This document shows, one piece after another, positions 26,175 through 34,803 of a DNA stretch of 64,000 nt. Made by a program: the position numbers and the translations under genes. How positions within the stretch are numbered: position 1 is the stretch's first letter; every line of letters begins with the position of its first letter. This stretch comes from Longirhabdus pacifica. Lineage in GTDB: Bacteria > Bacillota > Bacilli > Paenibacillales > DSM-105158. The stretch is from contig NZ_QXJP01000001.1 of assembly GCF_004115085.1 (NCBI RefSeq), positions 1 through 64,000 of the forward strand, given 5' to 3'. The notes under the pieces are model-generated. The model made no database searches and was not told the DNA's origin. It worked only from the letters and a program-made list of their open reading frames with translations.

Positions 26175-27308
26175 ATGGCAGGAGGAACATGGGATCCATT
26201 AGGTGAAGAAAAAGTAAGACCAGGTTTATACATGCGTTTTGTCGATGCAGCTATTGCACAGATCCAAAATGGACCACGAGGTGTTGTAGCGATGCCAGTG
26301 AAAGATCTAGCTACGAAATCGCATAACAAAGTACATGAAATTTCCAGTGTAAGAGAAGCGATGGAAAAACTATTAGAAAAAGATGCAAACAATCAGTATG
26401 TAAACGCAGAAGCAATCGAACCGATTAAAAAAGTATTGCAAGGTGGAGCGAATAAAGTTCTAGTATTTTGTACAGGGACTTGGAATTTTGAAGCAATTAG
26501 TAACGCCTTTGAAAAATATGATTTCAATGTCTTTGTTCTAGCTCCACATTTTTTAAATGGATATACTAATCTCGTAACAAGTTGGGTCAATGATTGTAGA
26601 GAAAAGCTAGGCAAGCACTTCATTGCAGTTTTACCTGAATTAGAACAACAAGAACAAACACTTGCCGGAGGAGAAGAGTCAGCACAACCAGCAACGGCGA
26701 ACACCAATGAGGATGAACCATACATCGTTCGTTTGCGAAATGGTTTGCAAAGCGATATGGGTAATAGTGGAACAGAAATGGATGATCTTAATGAAGCCAT
26801 TTATCAATTTGCTCCTTATATCGCAGGCGTCATAGCGGGTACAAAATTAAATGAGTCTATTACGTATCGTCGCTTACCTTTTAGCGGGGTATCTAAGAAA
26901 TTTACTCACATGGAAATTCAGAATGAATTGAGCCAAGGAAATCTCGTTATCGTAGAAGATAAATACGGTTTGCGTATTGAACAAGGCATTACAAAGTCAG
27001 GAGACAAAATTCGCGCTATTCGTGTAAGACAAGCAGTGGCTGAAGATATTCGCCGAGAAGCAGAAAGTAATTATATCGGTAACCTCAATAATGACGAAGA
27101 TGGACAAGTAGCATTACTGTCTGCGATCACAGCATATTTAGAAAGAATGGAACAATATAGTGTGTTAACAGATATTCAAGTTCAATTAGATCCTGCATAC
27201 CATGGGAAGAAAGCAAATTACAAACCAAATCCAGATTCAGTATATGTTCAAATTAGCTATACAGACATCGATTCAATGGAACGTATATTTATAACGGTAA
27301 CATTATAG
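26175..27308 (+). CDS. xkdK: Contractile tail sheath protein 5 (XkdK-like), extra copy
   Basis: At 377 residues this is the longest sheath in the window. The extra length lies in the middle, where a Gln/Glu-rich loop (QEQTLAGGEESAQPATANTNEDE, about residues 157-180) precedes the conserved YIVRLRNG strand. The core is otherwise standard (KIRAIRVRQAVAEDIRREA; YIGNLNNDEDGQVALLSAI; IDSMERIFITV). It is followed by a tube gene 50 bases later, so sheath 5 and tube 2 may form a pair. Confidence 0.92.
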   Translation: MAGGTWDPLGEEKVRPGLYMRFVDAAIAQIQNGPRGVVAMPVKDLATKSHNKVHEISSVREAMEKLLEKDANNQYVNAEAIEPIKKVLQGGANKVLVFCTGTWNFEAISNAFEKYDFNVFVLAPHFLNGYTNLVTSWVNDCREKLGKHFIAVLPELEQQEQTLAGGEESAQPATANTNEDEPYIVRLRNGLQSDMGNSGTEMDDLNEAIYQFAPYIAGVIAGTKLNESITYRRLPFSGVSKKFTHMEIQNELSQGNLVIVEDKYGLRIEQGITKSGDKIRAIRVRQAVAEDIRREAESNYIGNLNNDEDGQVALLSAITAYLERMEQYSVLTDIQVQLDPAYHGKKANYKPNPDSVYVQISYTDIDSMERIFITVTL

Positions 27309-27358
27309 GTTATTAAAATATCATTTAACTTTAAACGAAAAAGGAAGGGTGAAGTAAC

Positions 27359-27793
27359 ATGGCATTAGATGCTGCAAGAACAATTACAGGTACATTTGGA
27401 GAAGTATGGCACGATGGACAATGGTTAACGAATATTAAAAGTGCAGAGGCAACAGTTGAAATTAATAAAGAAGAGATTTCACGTGCAGGAACACGATGGG
27501 TAGCGCATAAAGTAACAAGTTTATCCGGAAGTGGAAGCATGTCAGGTTATAAAGTCACGACTAATTTCTTAGAACAAATTGGTACAACAGCGAACGATAA
27601 ATTTAGACCGTTTGTTACAGAACTCATCTTAGCATTGAAAGATCCAGATGCATTTGGTGCATACCGTGTTCGATTAAAAGGAGTTCAATTCGATAGTCTT
27701 CCATTGATTAATTACGAAGTAGGTTCCATTGTAGAAGAAGAGATGCCTTTTACATTCACAGGGTATGAAATTATAGATAAATTACAAAATTAG
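27359..27793 (+). CDS. xkdM: Tail tube protein 2 (XkdM-like), extra copy
   Basis: 144 residues, ribosome site GGAAGGGTGAAG. At protein level it is almost the same as the copy at 29515-29949, with about eight differences, including the last residues (DKLQN against DGLNQ). At DNA level the two differ at many third positions, so the proteins are held constant by selection or were duplicated long ago. Key blocks are FGEVWHDGQWLTNIKSAEATVEINKEE and PFTFTGYEIID. Confidence 0.92.
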   Translation: MALDAARTITGTFGEVWHDGQWLTNIKSAEATVEINKEEISRAGTRWVAHKVTSLSGSGSMSGYKVTTNFLEQIGTTANDKFRPFVTELILALKDPDAFGAYRVRLKGVQFDSLPLINYEVGSIVEEEMPFTFTGYEIIDKLQN

Positions 27794-27835
27794 TAGGGGA
27801 GAAATACACTCTCCTCCTTAAAGGAGGGCTGATGC

Positions 27836-28384
27836 ATGACATATACCAGTTATAAGTTATTGGATGTATTTCACTCCATTCGACTATTTCTCGTAAATAA
27901 TGGGTTGATAACGGGAGAGAATGTGTACTATCACACGTACCCAGATACGTTACAGGATGGAGATCCTTTTTTTGTCATTAAACTTATTCAAGATGATCGG
28001 GTGATGGAAAATCCGTACATGTTGAATGCAAAACAGCAATTTGAGATTGAATTTGCGGATATCGTGAAAGATAACATCATTACGAAGATGGACAAGCTCA
28101 GCTCTACACTGTATGCCAAACGTTATATACCATATACCAAAGATGGCGGAATGAGTATAGCCGATGAGCTTCAGGATGGGCAACAGATGCCCCTTCAGTC
28201 CATGCAAAATCAAGACACTACGATGCAGTTAAAGGTGAATGCATTCACCATATTTGATATGAAGGTGCTTGAAACTACTGAAGTATTTGTATGTAAAGCA
28301 CTTTTAACGGTTTCTCAAAATGTACCGTTTGACCAACAGACGTATAACAAGATAGGAAAAATAATACCTAAAATTAACGATTAG
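27836..28384 (+). CDS. Tail terminator/completion-like protein, module 2
   Basis: 182 residues, ribosome site AAAGGAGGGCTG. It ends like the module 1 protein at 4471 (LTVSQNVPFDQQTYNKIGKI against KVSQLMPFQQPSYSKMENI) and, like it, comes directly before a sheath gene. The remainder is weakly similar and it has about 30 extra residues in the middle (SIADELQDGQQMPLQSMQNQ). Its place marks the true beginning of the module 2 core; everything upstream is additional sheath and tube. Function inferred from position only. Confidence 0.65.
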   Translation: MTYTSYKLLDVFHSIRLFLVNNGLITGENVYYHTYPDTLQDGDPFFVIKLIQDDRVMENPYMLNAKQQFEIEFADIVKDNIITKMDKLSSTLYAKRYIPYTKDGGMSIADELQDGQQMPLQSMQNQDTTMQLKVNAFTIFDMKVLETTEVFVCKALLTVSQNVPFDQQTYNKIGKIIPKIND

Positions 28385-28396
28385 GAGGAATGTACA

Positions 28397-29482
28397 ATGG
28401 CAGGAGGAACATGGGACCCAACAGGCACTTTACCTGTTAGACCAGGATTATATATTAATTTTGTAGATGCAGCAATTGCACAAATTAAAGGTGGCGAACG
28501 TGGAGTCGTTGCAATGACATTAAAAAATTATGGTGGTGCTACTGAAGATACAGTATACGAGATTTACGATGTAGCGGAAGCTGAAGAGAATTTTGGAAAA
28601 GACAACATTCAGTCTATTAAATTCGCACTTCAGGGCGGAGCAGAAAAGGTACTTGTGTATACGATGCCTCAACAATTTGAAAATCTTCAAAAAATTAAGG
28701 AGGCATTTGCTACGAAAGATTTTAATGTCTTCTGCATGGATGGAGATTACACAGAAGCTTGTTTGTATACAGATACAAATAAAAGTAAAATATTTGCAGA
28801 TGTAAGAGAATGGGTTCAATACAGTATTGATTATGAAGGGAAATACTTCATGGCTGTATTTGGTAGAGAAGATGATACCGTAGTAGATAAAAGTTCATCC
28901 AGTTACTACGATAATTTTGATCATGATTACATGGTTCAGCTCATGAATGGTGTTGTTTATTATGGAAAAGAGGGAGATACAACTTATACATCTCAACAAT
29001 TTTCTCCTTATATTGCAGGTTTAATTGCAGCAACACCGATTAATAAATCGATTACTTACGCACGTGTACCTGCAGATAACATGAACGTGCACTTTACACC
29101 GAACCAAATTATTGATGGATTGCAGCAGAACTTATTAGCATTAATTTACGATGGTGATAAAGTGAAGGTAGAAAGAGGTATCACATCATCAGGTGCGAAA
29201 ATCCGCTCTGTGCGTGGGAAAGCAGCTATTGCAGATGATATTCTACAAACAGCGCATGACTCTTACATTGGTCAATTAGATAATAGTGAGGATGGTAGAG
29301 CTGCTTTAGTGTCTGCGATTAAAGCTTACTTGGAGCGTTTGGAAGATGCAAGAATATTAACCGATATTGAAGTTCGAGTAGATGAACTACCATTTAAGTC
29401 TGTTGGCGATACGGTATATTTAACGATTTCCTATACCGAAATTGATTCTCTTGAGCGTATTTTTGTTACGGTCAACGTATAA
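28397..29482 (+). CDS. xkdK: Contractile tail sheath protein 6 (XkdK-like), module 2 core
   Basis: 361 residues, ribosome site GGAGGAATGTACA, in the same place relative to its neighbours as sheath 1 in module 1. The opening is AGGTWDPTGTLPVRPGLYINF and the variable part includes CMDGDYTEACLYTDTNKSK. The core (KIRSVRGKAAIADDILQTA) departs from the usual VRQAVA motif by carrying VRGKAA, while YIGQLDNSEDGRAAL and IDSLERIFVTV are normal. It may be the principal sheath of the module 2 particle. Confidence 0.92.
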   Translation: MAGGTWDPTGTLPVRPGLYINFVDAAIAQIKGGERGVVAMTLKNYGGATEDTVYEIYDVAEAEENFGKDNIQSIKFALQGGAEKVLVYTMPQQFENLQKIKEAFATKDFNVFCMDGDYTEACLYTDTNKSKIFADVREWVQYSIDYEGKYFMAVFGREDDTVVDKSSSSYYDNFDHDYMVQLMNGVVYYGKEGDTTYTSQQFSPYIAGLIAATPINKSITYARVPADNMNVHFTPNQIIDGLQQNLLALIYDGDKVKVERGITSSGAKIRSVRGKAAIADDILQTAHDSYIGQLDNSEDGRAALVSAIKAYLERLEDARILTDIEVRVDELPFKSVGDTVYLTISYTEIDSLERIFVTVNV

Positions 29483-29514
29483 CCAATACTAAAACAAAGA
29501 AAGGGTGAAGCGAT

Positions 29515-29949
29515 ATGGCATTAGATGCAGCACGTACGATTACAGGAACATTTGGTGAAGTATGGCACGACGGAGAGTGGTTAACCAATATTAAAAGTGC
29601 AGAAGCAACGGTGGAAATCAACAAAGAGGAGATTTCACGTGCAGGGACACGCTGGACAGCACATAAAGTGACAAGCATGTCTGGAAGTGGCTCCATGTCA
29701 GGATATAAAGTAACGACAAATTTCTTAGAGCAGATTGGGACGACAGCAAATGATAAATTAAGACCTTTCGTTACAGAACTGATTTTAGCATTAAAAGATC
29801 CGGATGCATTCGGTGCTTACCGTGTAAGGTTAAAAGGAGTTCAATTTGATAGTCTTCCATTGATCAATTATGAAGTAGGATCCATCGTTGAAGAGGAGAT
29901 GCCTTTTACATTTACAGGATATGAAATCATAGACGGATTGAATCAATAA
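29515..29949 (+). CDS. xkdM: Tail tube protein 3 (XkdM-like), module 2 core
   Basis: 144 residues, ribosome site AAAGGGTGAAG, 32 bases after sheath 6. Almost the same protein as tube 2 (27359-27793), with TRWTAHKVTSMSG in place of TRWVAHKVTSLSG and DKLRPF in place of DKFRPF. Tube 1 of module 1 is clearly more distant (for example RITTEMIDRIGQIKDDTQG where tubes 2 and 3 have KVTTNFLEQIGTTAND). A terminator-like hairpin follows. Confidence 0.92.
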   Translation: MALDAARTITGTFGEVWHDGEWLTNIKSAEATVEINKEEISRAGTRWTAHKVTSMSGSGSMSGYKVTTNFLEQIGTTANDKLRPFVTELILALKDPDAFGAYRVRLKGVQFDSLPLINYEVGSIVEEEMPFTFTGYEIIDGLNQ

Positions 29950-29976
29950 AACAATAACAATTATCGCATAAATATT

Positions 29977-30010
29977 AAAAACGTCCCCCCTTTAGAGGTG
30001 ACGTTTTTAT
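29977..30010 (+). promoter_or_regulatory. Terminator-like hairpin between tube and chaperone genes, module 2
   Basis: AAAAACGTC (29977-29985) pairs with GACGTTTTT (30000-30008), with an inner CCT/AGG stem, and is followed by ATTTA. By form it is an intrinsic terminator inside the operon. Module 1 has a hairpin at the same place (6508-6546). Partial termination here would give more sheath and tube than chaperone and tape measure. Confidence 0.75.
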
Positions 30011-30050
30011 TTATGCATCTAAAATTCAAAAATGATAGGGGATAATCACA

Positions 30051-30443
30051 ATGAGTGAAAAAAATACAAATGATATTCTACACGCACTATTAGATACGGA
30101 AATTACACTACAAAAAGAAGTATACATGAATAGATTTAAAGTTAGTTTTAAAATTGAAGCTATCGATGGGAAAATGATCAACCGAATTCGTGAGCAAGCC
30201 ACGTTCCCAACAAAAAGTGGAAGAGAATTGGATGAAGAGAAGTTCGGAGCTCTTATTATTCAAAAAGCATGTAAAGTACCAAATTGGTCTGATCCTCAAT
30301 TGATAGAGAAGTTTGGCCCAACCCCTACCGACGTTATTCAAAATCGCCTTTTAGCAGGTGAAATTGCAAAAATTACTACTGAAATCTTGGAGCTATCAGG
30401 ATTTGTAGACGAAGATGAAAAGATAGATGAAATAAAAAACTAA
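30051..30443 (+). CDS. xkdN: Tail assembly chaperone, short form (XkdN-like), module 2
   Basis: 130 residues, homologous along its whole length to the 6586 product: YMNRFKVSFKIEAIDGKMINRIREQA, GRELDEEKFGALIIQKACK, RLLAGEIAKITTEILELSGF. The last codons are again ATA AAA AAC TAA, with the A AAA AAC heptamer at 30434-30440. The ribosome site is unusually weak for this locus (GATAGGGGATAATCACA), which fits a low requirement for the chaperone. Confidence 0.9.
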   Translation: MSEKNTNDILHALLDTEITLQKEVYMNRFKVSFKIEAIDGKMINRIREQATFPTKSGRELDEEKFGALIIQKACKVPNWSDPQLIEKFGPTPTDVIQNRLLAGEIAKITTEILELSGFVDEDEKIDEIKN

Positions 30444-30625
30444 TCCGGTCAGGTGGCGTTCCTTACCTCATTCATGAAATATTTCAACGACACGGCATAC
30501 CACCTGACGAAATCTATGCAAAACCAAAAGGTGTACAACACTTTATGTATGCCTCTATGATTTTGATGTTAGATGCAGAAGAGCAATCGAGAAAACAAGC
30601 GGAACGAAAGAAAGGAGGTCGCTAA
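30434..30625 (+). CDS. -1 frameshift extension of the tail assembly chaperone, module 2
   Basis: From base 30440 the -1 frame is open for 61 codons to a TAA at 30623-30625, ending one base before the tape-measure ATG. The product contains SGGVPYLIHEIFQRHGIPPDE, FMYASMILMLDAEEQ and a basic RKKGGR end, matching the extension in module 1. No separate start is present. The conserved protein sequence, the same heptamer and the same junction argue for programmed -1 frameshifting giving a fusion of about 191 residues. Confidence 0.88.
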   Translation, partial: KKLIRSGGVPYLIHEIFQRHGIPPDEIYAKPKGVQHFMYASMILMLDAEEQSRKQAERKKGGR

Positions 30626-33121
30626 ATGGCTGATAGAAATATATTTAATGAAAAAACAACAGAAGCATATTCTAAGTTGTTGGATAGAATAAACCAAAAA
30701 TATGATAAACAGATAAATAAGATGAAAGTATTATCTAGATATGCAAGAAAAAGATACAATGCAGCAAAAAAAGAATATCCTAAGGTATTGGATAAAATAA
30801 ACCAAAAATATAATAACCAGATAAGCAAGTTAAAAATATTATCTAGATATGCAAGAAGCAGATACAGTGCAGCAAAAGAAGAATACCCTAAGGTATTGGA
30901 TAAAATAAACCAGCAATATAATAAACAGATAAGCAAGTTAAAAATATTATCCAGATATGCAAGAAGCAGATACAATGCAGCAAAAGAAGAATATCCTAAG
31001 GTATTGGATAAAATAAACCAAAAATATAATAAACAGATAAATAAAATTCGTATATTATCCAGATATGCAAGAAGCAGATATAATGCAGCAAAAGAAGAAT
31101 ATCCTAAGGTATTGGATAACATAAACCAAAAATATGATAAACAGATAAATAAGTTAGGGATATTATCTAGACATGTGAGAAGAAGATACAATATAACAAA
31201 AGAATCATATCCTAAGGTATTGGATAACATAAACCAAAAATATAATAACCAGATAAGTAAGATGAAAATATTATCTAGATATGCAAGAAGAAGGTACAAT
31301 GTAACTAAAGCAAATTTCAAAAAAAATACGTCTTTAGGTAGAAAGTATTTCAAGGTCTATACAAAAGGAATGAGAACGGCTTATAAACAAACTTTCAGAT
31401 TAGGTAAGGCGATACCATTTAAAACAATATTTAAAAAAGTAGGTGTTGCTGCATTGGCCGTTGTTGCTGCAGTGTCAGCTGCAGTGTCAGGTGCGGTTAG
31501 GTTAATCTCAAAGTCGGTCAAGGCCGCAATGTTAGAAGAGAAGCAAACAAAAATAATTAACGTAGCTATCGGTAATGAAAATGAAGCTAAAAATATGTTG
31601 TCCTGGTTAAGTAAAGAAGCAAAAAACACAAGACTATCTAAATCAGATTTAATGGGTTCAACTAACCTCTTTACAACAGTTACAACGGATACTGATGAGC
31701 TGAAAAGCGCGATAGGGTTAGCAGATAAATTATTTGCGAAGCGACCAGATATAAGTTTTGAAGAATCTTCCAAGTTAATACAAGAAGCATTGATGGGCAA
31801 TACTGGTAAACTAGCTAATGTATCTGGTATTGATAAAAATATGTTTAAAGGATTGGATAACCTTTCTGTGGCAGATAAAATAGAAAAGCTACAAAAAGCG
31901 TTTGAAGACAATGGTTTAAACGATAAATTAGTAGATGCAGCAAATCAATCAATTGAAGGACAGTTTGCTCAATTAGATCAAAACTTAAACATGATGTATG
32001 CAGACATTGGTAAAGGACTACTAGTACCATTTCAATCATTATTAAAAATAGTCAATGAGCTGAACAACAGTGAATTTATGAAGAGTTTGATAAGTATGGT
32101 ATCTTCAGGTTTGAACAAGTTTTTAGTTGTAGTAACTGAATCGCTTAAAGATTTTAGCAATTATTTAAATAATGACAAAGGAAAAAAAATGTTATCTACT
32201 ACATCTAATGTAGCTAAAGCATTATCTAATAATTTACTTTCGCTTTGGAATAAGACTAAAAAAATGGTAAAGTTTTTAATAAAAATATTTGTAATGTTTG
32301 CAGAAGTTTTAACTCCAGTATTTGAAGTACTTAGAGAACAGTTGAATAATGTTTTTGAAACGATTGACTTCGATAAGCTAACAAAAAGCTTCGAACAAAT
32401 AAAAAATAACATTCAACCTATAATAAACTTCGCGGTTACTTTAATAAAAATTTTAGGTTATGCATTGTCCGCTTTCTTACCTATTGTACTAGATATTTTC
32501 TTAAGAGTAGCTAAATTAAATACCCTTATTTTTGGTATACTTGCAAAATGGCTGGATGGAATGACACAAGGAGGAAGCGATGTTATTAAGTGGCTGATAG
32601 ATGCAGGCGCTTATCTACTGGAAATAGCAGGATATATATATACATTGCCAGCACAAATAGTGGCGTCATTACTTAGTGGGATAGATAACATCATAGAATT
32701 CTTTAAAAATTTAAAATCCAATATCGTTAAAATATGGAATGGTATAGTTGAATTTTTAGATAATAGTTTTCAGACATTACTGTCCAACATAGTTGAGAAT
32801 GTTATTTCAAAAATAATTTCAAAGATTAAGGAGTTTGTCGGTCCTAACGTGGGTTTAAATTTCATTAGTAATTGGATAGATGGCACCGACGGATCTCATG
32901 CTGGTGGGTTATCCTATGTTCCGCGGGATGGATACATTGCTCGCTTACACAAAGGGGAGCGCGTATTAACCTCAGAAGAAAACAAGCAGTATAATCAAGG
33001 TTCACAGGTACAAGTTGCTAAATTAGCCGATACTATAGTGGTTCGTGAGCAAGCAGACATTGACCGCATTACATCCTTGCTCGTTGAAAAAATGAAACAA
33101 GCAAGTATGTCCTATGCTTAG
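30626..33121 (+). CDS. xkdO: Tail tape measure protein, module 2, with six 36-residue repeats
   Basis: 831 residues. Residues about 17-232 consist of six tandem repeats of 36 residues; their common pattern is KVLDKINQKYNKQISKLKIL followed by SRYARSRYNAAKEEYP. They predict a long, basic coiled helix. A hydrophobic part follows (VGVAALAVVAAVSAAVSGAVRLI, near 270-295), then further helical and membrane-like segments. The C-terminus has GYIARLHKGERVLTSEENKQY and the KLADTIVVREQADIDRI end shared with module 1. The gene is visibly more AT-rich than its neighbours, especially in the repeats. Confidence 0.88.
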   Translation: MADRNIFNEKTTEAYSKLLDRINQKYDKQINKMKVLSRYARKRYNAAKKEYPKVLDKINQKYNNQISKLKILSRYARSRYSAAKEEYPKVLDKINQQYNKQISKLKILSRYARSRYNAAKEEYPKVLDKINQKYNKQINKIRILSRYARSRYNAAKEEYPKVLDNINQKYDKQINKLGILSRHVRRRYNITKESYPKVLDNINQKYNNQISKMKILSRYARRRYNVTKANFKKNTSLGRKYFKVYTKGMRTAYKQTFRLGKAIPFKTIFKKVGVAALAVVAAVSAAVSGAVRLISKSVKAAMLEEKQTKIINVAIGNENEAKNMLSWLSKEAKNTRLSKSDLMGSTNLFTTVTTDTDELKSAIGLADKLFAKRPDISFEESSKLIQEALMGNTGKLANVSGIDKNMFKGLDNLSVADKIEKLQKAFEDNGLNDKLVDAANQSIEGQFAQLDQNLNMMYADIGKGLLVPFQSLLKIVNELNNSEFMKSLISMVSSGLNKFLVVVTESLKDFSNYLNNDKGKKMLSTTSNVAKALSNNLLSLWNKTKKMVKFLIKIFVMFAEVLTPVFEVLREQLNNVFETIDFDKLTKSFEQIKNNIQPIINFAVTLIKILGYALSAFLPIVLDIFLRVAKLNTLIFGILAKWLDGMTQGGSDVIKWLIDAGAYLLEIAGYIYTLPAQIVASLLSGIDNIIEFFKNLKSNIVKIWNGIVEFLDNSFQTLLSNIVENVISKIISKIKEFVGPNVGLNFISNWIDGTDGSHAGGLSYVPRDGYIARLHKGERVLTSEENKQYNQGSQVQVAKLADTIVVREQADIDRITSLLVEKMKQASMSYA

Positions 33122-33133
33122 GGGGTGAATAGG

Positions 33134-33796
33134 ATGCAAATATGGTTAAAACAAGGTGACGATAATACAGCGATTCAATTGCCAGTTAATCCAGCAAGTA
33201 TTCAAATTAAATCTTCACACACGTTTAATGATGTAATGCTTTCACAATTTGGTGAATTTACGGTGATTGGAGATAAACAACTAAAGGAATATAGTTTTTC
33301 TTCATTATTCCCCCGCGACTATAACGAAACTTTTTGCGAATATGTTCTGCTGAAAAATCCTTGGGACATTGTTGCAACAATTGAATCTTGGCAGCATGCT
33401 AAAGAACCTATCACCTTTATTGTTAGTAAAGAAGGTGCAGCAGCAGCGGAGCAAATAAATGTGGATGCGACTATACGAGATTTTTCATATGAAGAGAGAG
33501 CTGGCAGTCCAGGTGATGTGTATTTCAGCATGACATTAAAAGAGTACAAGACATTACAATTTGAAGCAGTAGTTAAAAATGAGCAAGGGGATGTAGAATT
33601 AGAGGAAAAACGGCCTACAACGAAAAAAGTTCCATCTCTTTACGTCGTAAAAAGAGGCGATTCATTATGGCTTATCTCCCAAAGAACGTATGGAGATGGC
33701 CGTCAATGGAGAAAAATCTACAATGAGAATAAAGAGACAGTAGGACCAGACCCTAATCTTATTTATCCAGGACAAAAGTTGGTGATCCCGTTATGA
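33134..33796 (+). CDS. xkdP: LysM-containing tail/baseplate protein (XkdP-like), module 2
   Basis: 220 residues from the ATG at 33134, which aligns with the start of the module 1 copy and follows GGGGGTGA; an in-frame GTG at 33125 lies inside that site. Blocks: LPVNPASIQIKSSH, GEFTVIGDKQLKEYSFSSLFPRDYNE, RDFSYEERAGSPGDVYFSMTLKEY. The LysM domain (YVVKRGDSLWLISQRTYGDG...QKLVIP) occupies about residues 170-219. The stop overlaps the hub start by four bases, as in module 1. Confidence 0.9.
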   Translation: MQIWLKQGDDNTAIQLPVNPASIQIKSSHTFNDVMLSQFGEFTVIGDKQLKEYSFSSLFPRDYNETFCEYVLLKNPWDIVATIESWQHAKEPITFIVSKEGAAAAEQINVDATIRDFSYEERAGSPGDVYFSMTLKEYKTLQFEAVVKNEQGDVELEEKRPTTKKVPSLYVVKRGDSLWLISQRTYGDGRQWRKIYNENKETVGPDPNLIYPGQKLVIPL

Positions 33797-34770
33797 AACT
33801 AGAATTGTTTATGGGAACATTAAATATTACACCACTTGCGCAATCCATTACTTGGTCTGGAGATGTGACGCAACTATTCCGCAAACTAGAAGTATCCTTA
33901 TTAAATACAAAAGATGGTCAGAATCAGTGGAAAACCTTTGAAAAAGGTAGTGAGTTAACTTTAAATTTTACTCAGGATGAACAAACATCAGTGCTATTTA
34001 AAGGATATATATTTGCTGATTCTATTGATGTACAAGGTAGTATGACCATTACCGCATATGACTCCAATATTTATTTAACAAAGTATCAGGATACGAAAAA
34101 ATTTCAGGAAAAAAAAGCATCCGATATCATACGAGAGCTATGTCGTGAAATTGATGTCATATCCGTGGGGCAAATCGAAGATACAGGCTATATTATTCCC
34201 AAATTAATACTACGTAATAAAACGTTATGGGCTATGATGAAAGAGGCTCTAGAAGAAACAAAAAACCATACGGGTAGAGAGTTTGTTGTTAGCTCGCAAG
34301 ATGGGAAGTTTTTTTTGAAAGAACATGAACGAAACAGAGTGCAATGGGCCTTGGAGAGCGGAGTAAATATCATTAGTGCATCACATGCTCAATCTATTGA
34401 AGATTTACGTAATGTCGTCAAGGTTGTAAGTGGGGATGAAAATAAAGATCCTATTGAAGTAACTAAAGAAGATCAGAGCCTTATCTCAAAATATAACAAA
34501 ATGCAGCATTTCGAATCTGCTGGTAATGATCAGAGCAGATCTAAAATGCAGCAACTTGCTACTCAGTTATTAAGCAACTTGGGAAAAATAAAACATGATA
34601 CTTCTGTTGAAGCACTAGGAAACATAGAAGTAATCGCTGGAACTACAGTACAGGTAACAGAGAACATGACAGATATGCAAGGAAATTACTATGTGACAAC
34701 AGATTCTCATACATTTGCAGATGGGTTTCACAATATGTCATTGACGATAACGCAAAGAGTAGGTTCGTAA
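33793..34770 (+). CDS. xkdQ: Baseplate hub protein (XkdQ / gp27-like), module 2
   Basis: 325 residues. It shares with the module 1 hub the AQSITWSGDVTQLFRKLEVSL start, TAYDSNIYLTKYQDTKKFQ, and SASHAQSIEDLRNVVKVVSGDENKD in the second half, ending with YYVTTDSHTFADGFHNMSLT. Differences between the two hubs are spread evenly, so the two baseplates have been separate for a long time. It is translationally coupled to the LysM gene upstream. Confidence 0.88.
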   Translation: MKLELFMGTLNITPLAQSITWSGDVTQLFRKLEVSLLNTKDGQNQWKTFEKGSELTLNFTQDEQTSVLFKGYIFADSIDVQGSMTITAYDSNIYLTKYQDTKKFQEKKASDIIRELCREIDVISVGQIEDTGYIIPKLILRNKTLWAMMKEALEETKNHTGREFVVSSQDGKFFLKEHERNRVQWALESGVNIISASHAQSIEDLRNVVKVVSGDENKDPIEVTKEDQSLISKYNKMQHFESAGNDQSRSKMQQLATQLLSNLGKIKHDTSVEALGNIEVIAGTTVQVTENMTDMQGNYYVTTDSHTFADGFHNMSLTITQRVGS

Positions 34771-34803
34771 ACGTTTCACTTGTAAATAGAAGGGAGGAGG
34801 ACG

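Noticed and set aside
30674-31321. Repeats considered as a CRISPR array
   Set aside because: Units are contiguous 108-bp coding repeats without spacers, in frame with the tape measure.
30622-31353. 243-codon minus-strand frame with repeated hydrophobic segments, like a membrane protein
   Set aside because: It mirrors the six tape-measure repeats; the period is the same and there is no ribosome site.
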